Shown here piece by piece: positions 6,093 through 10,256 of a stretch of 10,256 nt of DNA. The notes beneath the pieces are model-generated. The model did no database searches and was not told where the DNA came from. It was given only the letters and a program-made list of their open reading frames with translations. The position numbers and the translations under genes were made by a program. Position 1 is the first letter of the stretch. Each line of letters begins with the position of its first letter. The DNA comes from Vulcanimicrobiota bacterium (GTDB lineage Bacteria; Vulcanimicrobiota; Vulcanimicrobiia; Vulcanimicrobiales; Vulcanimicrobiaceae), in assembly GCA_014304965.1 (NCBI GenBank), contig JACRTZ010000027.1, positions 1-10,256 of the forward strand, in the 5' to 3' direction.

Positions 6093-7001
6093 ATGTCGGG
6101 CTTCGAATCCGTGAACGTGTGGTTCGCCTGCGCGGGGACGTGCGCACTTTTCCTGGGCGCTTTCGCGCCGGCTCGCAAGCCGCGTGCTCGTGGACTCTCG
6201 CAAACGGTGCACGTCGTTGATGCGAGTGCCCTTTCCTGCGAACCCGTGCAACGCCATCGCGCGCCTATCACGGTACGACTTGCACGGATTGTTGCGTCCA
6301 CACTGCGCGGGCGGCGACGGACGGATGACATCGACGCAAGCGTCTCGCCTCGAGCCGCCGAAACCGCGTCGCACGCGACGGATCAAGACGCCGAAATCCC
6401 GCGCGAGATGTTTGAGCCCCTCGACGCGACAGATACCGAGGAAATGCGGCCCGCGAACCTGGATGCCGGCCCGCCGCCGAGCGCTCCGATCGGGCACGGC
6501 AACCGCTGGGCCGCTCCCCTTACACGCCGGCGGCTACGTTCTTCCGATAACGCGATAACCTGGCCCCAGTCGTTCGACGCAGATTCGCCAGTTCTCGATG
6601 AGCGGGCGCGATGCGCACTCTTGGAGCGTCTCCTCTCAGCCGATGAGAATCCCGATATCCTTGCGCTGGCGTATCGTCAGGAAAACGTGGCGGCTCGCAC
6701 GCTCATCACGCGGGGCCTTTCTGCCCAGCCTCCGGCTGCCCAGCGGAAGGTCTTTCAAACAATGTATGCGGTCGGCAACGATGCGGAACGAGCAACGGCG
6801 ATAGATGCGTTCATCAAGCTCGGCGCCAGCGACGACCTGATAGCTGCGTTCCAGGACCGTCGTGAGTCCCTCGCCGCTCGAGCCGCTTACGCGTTCGGAA
6901 AGACGCACTGCCGCGCCGAGTTTCACGCGCGGCTCGCCTCGCTTTGCGAACCCGCGCGCCTCGAGGCGATCGTCACGTTGCTATCGGGCGTATTATCGTG
7001 A
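6093..7001 (+). CDS. Uncharacterised membrane-anchored protein with helical-repeat C-terminus
   Basis: This 302-residue protein has no name I can support. A hydrophobic segment at about 8-25 (VNVWFACAGTCALFLGAF) followed by a basic run (ARKPRARG) suggests a single membrane anchor whose long C-terminal part stays in the cytoplasm by the positive-inside rule. Residues about 70-165 are charged, proline-rich and probably disordered. From about 167 to the end the protein is helical, with pairs of Ala/Leu-rich helices (VAARTLITRGL, ERATAIDAFIKLG, LAARAAYAFGK, LEAIVTLLSGVL) that resemble HEAT/PBS-lyase-type repeats used for protein binding. It starts 4 bases after the previous stop and ends in a GTGA overlap with PilT. 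A docking or adaptor role for the motor ATPase is plausible but inferred. Confidence 0.78.
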   Translation: MSGFESVNVWFACAGTCALFLGAFAPARKPRARGLSQTVHVVDASALSCEPVQRHRAPITVRLARIVASTLRGRRRTDDIDASVSPRAAETASHATDQDAEIPREMFEPLDATDTEEMRPANLDAGPPPSAPIGHGNRWAAPLTRRRLRSSDNAITWPQSFDADSPVLDERARCALLERLLSADENPDILALAYRQENVAARTLITRGLSAQPPAAQRKVFQTMYAVGNDAERATAIDAFIKLGASDDLIAAFQDRRESLAARAAYAFGKTHCRAEFHARLASLCEPARLEAIVTLLSGVLS

Positions 7002-8071
7002 ACGACGCGGTGGAAGCGGCTGTCCGCATTGCTCGCGAACGACAAGCCTCGGACCTGCACATCGACCCGCAGCAGGGTGTGGCACTGCGAATCCATGCGG
7101 CCATCCAGCGAGTCGAAACACTCCGCATTGCGCCTGAGGAAACCGATGCTTTCGTCGATCGTTCGTTCGACCGCGTGGCGCGCGCCCGGTTCGAACGAAT
7201 CGGTTTTGCAGATGCTTGTTATCAGAGCGAGCAGACGGGTCCCCTTCGCGTTCATGCGTCACGCGGCCGAAACGGCGCGCGGTTAGCTCTCCGGCTTCTC
7301 AATCGTTTCATACCGCCTTTCGAGAGTCTCGGGCTGCCGGACAGCGTCGCGCTCATTTCAGAGGCGATATCGGGACTGATAATCGTTGCGGGGCCGGCCG
7401 GCGCCGGTAAGACCACGACCGCCGTGTCGCTACTCGACAGGCTTAATCGGCTTTACGAACGCCACATTGTGACGTTCGAAGATCCCATCGAACACTCCAT
7501 CGCTTGGATGCGCAGCGTCGTGACGCAGTATCAAATCGGGCGAGACGTCTCAACCTTTGCAGATGGCGTTCGAGGAGCACTGCGCTGCGATCCCAACGTT
7601 ATCTTCATCGGCGAGCTTCGCGATCGCGAGGGTGCGGCCGCCGCATTACAGGCGGCGGAAACGGGCCACCTTGTGCTCCTCTCGTTGCATTCTCCCACCG
7701 ATGCTGCGGCTGCGACTAACCGAATTACCGGTATGTTCGAACCCGAGGTGCAAGAACACGCCCGCTACCGCGTGGCAGACGTCCTCCGCGCCGTCATCGC
7801 ACTCAAGCTCGTGCCGCAGCGCAATGGAACCGGCTCGGTGCCCGCGGCCGAGATACTAATCGTGAACGACTCGATGCGAAGACTGCTGCGCGACGGGAAT
7901 CTCCATCGAATGCACGCGGCGATCGGGGCGGGCCGCCCGAGCGGCATGCAAACACTAGAAGATCATCTCGTCGATCTGATCTCGGCCGGTGAAATCGACA
8001 CGCCGACCGCGCTTGCCTCCGCAAACGAACCGAACGAGATTCTCGAGCGCCTGGGGACCCGAGGCCGCTGA
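6998..8071 (+). CDS. pilT: PilT-type pilus motor ATPase
   Basis: This 357-residue protein is a GspE/PilT hexameric ATPase. Visible in order: an N-terminal ASDLHIDPQQGVALRIHAAI domain (17-36), Walker A GPAGAGKTT (132-140, Lys138), Asp box VTFEDPIEH (158-166), Walker B region CDPNVIFIGELRD (197-209) with catalytic Glu206, and His box TGHLVLLSLHS (222-232, His224). It ends with a PilT-like tail: LRDGNLHRM.AAI (297-308) and GMQTLEDHLVDLISAGEI (316-333). It lacks the large N-domain and the zinc-binding cysteines of PilB, which together with the tail points to retraction. The likely start is the GTG at 6998, overlapping the preceding stop as GTGA. An in-frame ATG at 6944 would add 18 basic residues without family similarity. 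The N-domain carries changes from textbook PilT, so a specialised paralogue such as PilU is not excluded. Confidence 0.88.
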   Translation: MNDAVEAAVRIARERQASDLHIDPQQGVALRIHAAIQRVETLRIAPEETDAFVDRSFDRVARARFERIGFADACYQSEQTGPLRVHASRGRNGARLALRLLNRFIPPFESLGLPDSVALISEAISGLIIVAGPAGAGKTTTAVSLLDRLNRLYERHIVTFEDPIEHSIAWMRSVVTQYQIGRDVSTFADGVRGALRCDPNVIFIGELRDREGAAAALQAAETGHLVLLSLHSPTDAAAATNRITGMFEPEVQEHARYRVADVLRAVIALKLVPQRNGTGSVPAAEILIVNDSMRRLLRDGNLHRMHAAIGAGRPSGMQTLEDHLVDLISAGEIDTPTALASANEPNEILERLGTRGR

Positions 8072-8124
8072 TCGAGACGGTAACTCGCGAGGGCTCGCTT
8101 GCCGAGCGGCTCATCGACATCACC

Positions 8125-9018
8125 ATGGCTCCAAATCCGACGGAGGTAGCGCGGCGGCTTTTGACGCTGTGCGACGGCGAGTTGCGGTTCGGCCGGGCTG
8201 CTTTCTGGCCGACCGCCGAAGTCGCCGCCGGCTCGATGCATATAGACGGCGGCGTCCTCGACGATGCTCCTCTCCCGCACCATCTCGCGAACTGGATCCG
8301 CCTGCTCGACGCGTCCGCATCCGGAGAACCGATCCACGGCTTGGCCACCGACCTTTGCACACCGGTCATTGACGTGCGCGGATCGTGGTACGTGGCGGTC
8401 GGCCTCGTTGCGGATGGCCGACGTCTCGCGATCTTGTACGCGGACGGGCCGCCCTCGGGTGAACCGACTTCTGACCTCCTCGATTGCATGAGAATTACGG
8501 CGCGGTTTGCGGCCGCGGGTCTGCGGATGGCGTCGGTTACTGTTCAGCTACGCGACCAGGCTCACCGTGATGCTCTGACCGGCCTTCCCAACCGCCGCGC
8601 ACTCGAGGAACGCGCGCGCGCGATCCTGACCGCGCGGCCGATCGGAACTCAGTCGGCGCTCATTCTCGTCGATATCGACGACTTCAAGACGTTAAACGAC
8701 AAGAACGGCCATTTATTCGGCGATGGGGTAATTCAGTCCGTAGCCACGACGCTTGCAATGGCCGCGCGGAACGGCGATTTCGTCGCACGATACGGCGGAG
8801 ACGAATTTATCGTGCTGCTCGATCGCCTCGCTCCCGGTGAGGCACGGCATTCCGTCAGGCGGTTTTCCGCCGCGCTGCGTTCCGCTCGTTTGCGGTGCTC
8901 GCTGGGCATCGCAGTATTTCCGAGTGGTGGAGCGACGCTTGCCGAGCTTCTTGCGGCTGCCGACCGCGCGCTCTACGCCGTAAAAGCAGCCGGAAAAAAC
9001 GGTTTCGCTTTCGCCTGA
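8125..9018 (+). CDS. Diguanylate cyclase with N-terminal GAF-like domain
   Basis: This 297-residue protein makes c-di-GMP from two GTP. Residues about 1-140 look like a GAF-type sensor domain (TPVIDVRGSWYVAVGLVAD, then LLDCMRITARFAAAGLRMASV). The GGDEF domain follows, with DALTGLPNRRALEE (149-162), LVDIDDFKTLNDKNGHLFGD (181-200) and an intact active site, RYGGDEFIVLL (222-232). An RNGD sequence (215-218) lies exactly five residues before GGDEF, which is the position of the inhibitory RxxD I-site, so product feedback is likely. There is no membrane helix, so it is probably cytoplasmic. ATG 8125 is the first conventional start, 53 bases after pilT and without a Shine-Dalgarno site. The frame stays open and codon-biased upstream to a CTG at 8068 that would overlap the PilT stop as CTGA, so the true protein may be 19 residues longer. 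Regulation of pilus activity by c-di-GMP is inferred from linkage. Confidence 0.92.
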   Translation: MAPNPTEVARRLLTLCDGELRFGRAAFWPTAEVAAGSMHIDGGVLDDAPLPHHLANWIRLLDASASGEPIHGLATDLCTPVIDVRGSWYVAVGLVADGRRLAILYADGPPSGEPTSDLLDCMRITARFAAAGLRMASVTVQLRDQAHRDALTGLPNRRALEERARAILTARPIGTQSALILVDIDDFKTLNDKNGHLFGDGVIQSVATTLAMAARNGDFVARYGGDEFIVLLDRLAPGEARHSVRRFSAALRSARLRCSLGIAVFPSGGATLAELLAAADRALYAVKAAGKNGFAFA

Positions 9019-9035
9019 AGAGGCCTACGAAACCG
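8994..9035 (-). terminator. Intrinsic terminator of the minus-strand gene pair
   Basis: CGGTTTCG (9000-9007) pairs with CGAAACCG (9028-9035), 8 perfect base pairs. Inside, GCCT (9013-9016) pairs with AGGC (9021-9024) around a GAAG loop. Read on the minus strand, the hairpin is followed at once by six T residues (complement of the A run at 8994-8999), the textbook form of a Rho-independent terminator. On the plus strand no U tract follows, so it would act mainly for the minus-strand transcript. It begins inside the last codons of the diguanylate cyclase gene, between two convergent stops only 6 bases apart. Confidence 0.65.
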
Positions 9036-9540
9036 GCGCGCCCGGCTGTCCCACATCGCGCAAGATCAGCCATCGGTCGTTGATCTTCTGCCAGACCAAG
9101 ATGTAACGGCCTTTGCTCGACTTCTTCTTCCGTTTCACGAGCAGATCGAAATCGAACATGCCCATTTCGTAGGCGATGTCGCCTTCGAGCATCAGATCGG
9201 TCGTCTCGACCTCCGCCCGCAAATACGCGACGGTTTGGAACGTGTCGTGGATCATCTCGGCGATCGCGTGGCGGCCGCGGAGCATCGAGCCGTTGCCCGG
9301 CAGCGATACGGCGTTCGGAGCGAACAACAGCGAATACGCAATCGAGTCGCCAGCGCACAGGGCCTGCACGAGCAAATCGTTTTGCCGGTCGATCTCTTCA
9401 TGCACCTGAGCGAGATCGTTTTGCGGCGACCGCTCCTCGTTGCGCTTCTTCTGACTTCCAACATCGCGCAGCGCCGCGAGGATCATAAAGGCGAGCACGA
9501 CCCCGATCGCCTGGGCCGCAACGCGCGCGGCGACCTTCAC
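9025..9540 (-). CDS. Membrane-anchored or exported NTF2/SnoaL-like (DUF4440-type) protein, copy 2
   Basis: This 171-residue protein has an N-terminal hydrophobic helix (about 8-24, AQAIGVVLAFMILAAL), either a signal anchor or an uncleaved signal. A charged linker follows (about 25-42), then an NTF2-like domain from about 43. The domain shows the family pattern: a first long helix ending CAGDSIAYSLLFAPNAV, then SLPGNGSMLRGRHAIAEM, and a final strand pair GRYILVWQKINDRWLILRD. Such domains often bind small ligands or act as accessory folds. No catalytic residues can be assigned here. A lysine-rich loop (VKRKKKSSKGR, about 135-145) is notable. It begins at a GTG that overlaps the stop of the upstream paralogue as GTGA, so both are probably made from one mRNA. 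It converges on the diguanylate cyclase gene. The function is unknown. Confidence 0.8.
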   Translation of the reverse strand: MKVAARVAAQAIGVVLAFMILAALRDVGSQKKRNEERSPQNDLAQVHEEIDRQNDLLVQALCAGDSIAYSLLFAPNAVSLPGNGSMLRGRHAIAEMIHDTFQTVAYLRAEVETTDLMLEGDIAYEMGMFDFDLLVKRKKKSSKGRYILVWQKINDRWLILRDVGQPGAPVS

Positions 9541-10112
9541 TCGCTAGGCGCCCCGGGCTGCGCCGCGTCCACGACGATCTTCCAACCGTCGCCGGCGCGT
9601 TTCCACACGATGAAGTAGCGGCCCGACTGTTCTTGCCCGTGTTTTGCGCCGTAGGGGCGCACGTGAAACTTGTAGGCGCCAGTTTCGAAGGCCGTCTTAC
9701 CGTTCACGCGCGTCTCGAGCGTACGCCATTCGGCGCCGGTGAACTCGTGCTCCCGAAATGTTTCGAGCATCTTCTCCTCGATCGCGGCCCGGCCGCGAAC
9801 GGCCGGCGCATGACCGGGCAGCGACACGCCGTCTTCGGCGTACTGCAGCGCATAGGCGTGAGCGTCGCCGCTCTCGAGCGCAGCGGCACACGCGCGGTTG
9901 GCGCGCTCGATGGCGAGTTCGGCATCCTCAGGGGGCTCGTACGCGGACGACGGATCGTCCGCGGCCGATTGGGCGCGCGGCCTTCCGAAAATCCACACGA
10001 TTGCCAACAGAACGGACACGAGCGCAAGCGCCCACGCGGGTCGCACCAATTCCGAGTTACCTTCACTTTTGAGCCGTTGCGTCCGCACGAAAAAACGGAC
10101 CTCCGGGCGCAC
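9537..10112 (-). CDS. Membrane-anchored or exported NTF2/SnoaL-like (DUF4440-type) protein, copy 1
   Basis: This protein has up to 191 residues and is a paralogue of the next gene in the same operon. It has a hydrophobic helix at about 25-43 (PAWALALVSVLLAIVWIFG), a flexible acidic linker (about 48-63) and an NTF2-like domain with ESGDAHAYALQYAEDGVSLPG, VRGRAAIEEKM and GRYFIVWKRAGDGWKIVVD. Both paralogues end in QPGAP plus two residues. The start is uncertain. The GTG at 10112 gives the full length, but a GTG at 10046 would make the protein begin just before the hydrophobic helix, as in the paralogue. The 22 codons in between have a weaker GC bias at third positions. GAAGG about 13 bases before 10046 could serve as ribosome binding site. 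The role is unknown. An envelope-exposed ligand-binding or stress function would be a guess. Confidence 0.78.
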   Translation of the reverse strand: MRPEVRFFVRTQRLKSEGNSELVRPAWALALVSVLLAIVWIFGRPRAQSAADDPSSAYEPPEDAELAIERANRACAAALESGDAHAYALQYAEDGVSLPGHAPAVRGRAAIEEKMLETFREHEFTGAEWRTLETRVNGKTAFETGAYKFHVRPYGAKHGQEQSGRYFIVWKRAGDGWKIVVDAAQPGAPSE

Positions 10113-10129
10113 CCGACTCGATTACTGCC

Positions 10130-10135
10130 AGTTTA
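10130..10135 (-). promoter_or_regulatory. Possible -10 element for the NTF2-like pair
   Basis: On the minus strand TGGTAAACT reads as an extended -10 (TG, one base, TAAACT, 4 of 6 matches to TATAAT). It is 17 bases upstream of the GTG at 10112. No good -35 box lies at the usual distance. This is the only plausible promoter-like string in the short intergenic region, and it is weak. Confidence 0.2.
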
Positions 10136-10219
10136 CCACACCGGCGGTCTGCGTCCCCGCCGCACGATTTCTAATGTCCCTCATAGCCCCGCCCCGGCCG
10201 ATTGCGCTACAACTATGGC

Positions 10220-10256
10220 ATGGGCATCTACCGGAGCGTGCCGACGGTGTTGGGGG
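10220..10256 (+). CDS. Possible 5' end of a further plus-strand gene
   Basis: From ATG 10220 the frame reads MGIYRSVPTVLG and stays open to the window edge. The composition is like the coding sequence of the neighbours, but 12 codons are too few to identify anything. No Shine-Dalgarno site precedes it, so if real it may be leaderless. TACAAC at 10209-10214 would sit where a -10 box of a leaderless transcript belongs, which is speculative. A second ATG at 10215 opens a cysteine- and tryptophan-rich frame that looks less natural. The bases between 10113 and 10219 hold nothing else I can name. Confidence 0.22.
   Translation, partial: MGIYRSVPTVLG

Noticed and set aside
5434..6147. Open frames of 237 and 274 codons on the minus strand (5434-6147 and 5673-6497) opposite the unknown genes
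   Set aside because: Because the plus-strand genes here are unrecognised I considered whether the coding strand was wrong. The plus-strand frames have the coupled starts, a strong Shine-Dalgarno site and strand continuity with the operon. The minus-strand translations are Arg/Ser/Ala-rich and would break the operon.
10081..10100. Small hairpin GTCCG...CGGAC with an A-rich loop near the start of the first NTF2-like gene
   Set aside because: A 5-bp stem is weak, with no U tract in either direction, and it lies within or just before the coding start, so no terminator or riboswitch can be supported.
10142..10162. Inverted repeat CGGCGG/CCGCCG in the intergenic region, possible operator
   Set aside because: Six-base GC-only arms are expected by chance in this composition and there is no second copy or overlap with a good promoter.
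1..10256. tRNA or rRNA genes, CRISPR arrays, insertion sequences, transposase or integrase genes
   Set aside because: None were seen. The window is almost fully occupied by protein-coding genes, with no direct repeat-spacer pattern, no mobile-element genes and no flanking repeats.

Overview
The window is a gene-dense, high-GC bacterial segment. It carries one long plus-strand type IV pilus (T4P) operon (positions 2 to 9018), followed by a convergent minus-strand pair of small membrane-anchored NTF2-like paralogues (9025 to 10112). A secretin with a signal peptide shows that the host has an outer membrane. The T4P proteins are clearly recognisable by motif and gene order, but they are divergent and shorter than proteobacterial ones. 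This suggests an understudied diderm lineage. An Eremiobacterota/Vulcanimicrobiota- or Armatimonadota-like host is a guess from general character only, because no marker gene settles the taxonomy.

Layout of the operon, left to right: the end of the platform protein PilC/GspF (2-262); a type IV pilin with a GFTLVE processing site (275-781); a prepilin peptidase made of the peptidase domain only (778-1290); the assembly and alignment set PilM, PilN, PilO, PilP (1290-3705); the secretin PilQ (3702-5069); two proteins I do not recognise (5066-6088 and 6093-7001); a PilT-type ATPase (6998-8071); and a GAF-like plus GGDEF diguanylate cyclase (8125-9018, possibly starting at a CTG at 8068). Almost every junction is an ATGA/GTGA overlap, a TAATG overlap or a gap of only a few bases, so the cluster very probably forms one translationally coupled transcript. 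PilB and the rest of PilC presumably lie upstream of the window.

How the genes work together: the peptidase trims the prepilin. PilC with its ATPases polymerises and retracts the pilus at the inner membrane. PilM/N/O/P connect that motor across the periplasm to the PilQ pore. The terminal diguanylate cyclase suggests that c-di-GMP tunes pilus activity. The two unknown genes sit between secretin and PilT in tight coupling with both, so they are the best candidates here for undescribed T4P components. One has no membrane segment. The other has an N-terminal membrane anchor, a disordered middle and a helical, HEAT-like C-terminal part.

The two minus-strand genes overlap by GTGA and share their central and terminal motifs, so they are a tandem duplication. 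A hairpin followed by a U tract on the minus strand (8994-9035), lying partly inside the 3' end of the GGDEF gene, looks like their intrinsic terminator. From 10113 to the end there is only a short intergenic stretch and possibly the first codons of another plus-strand gene.
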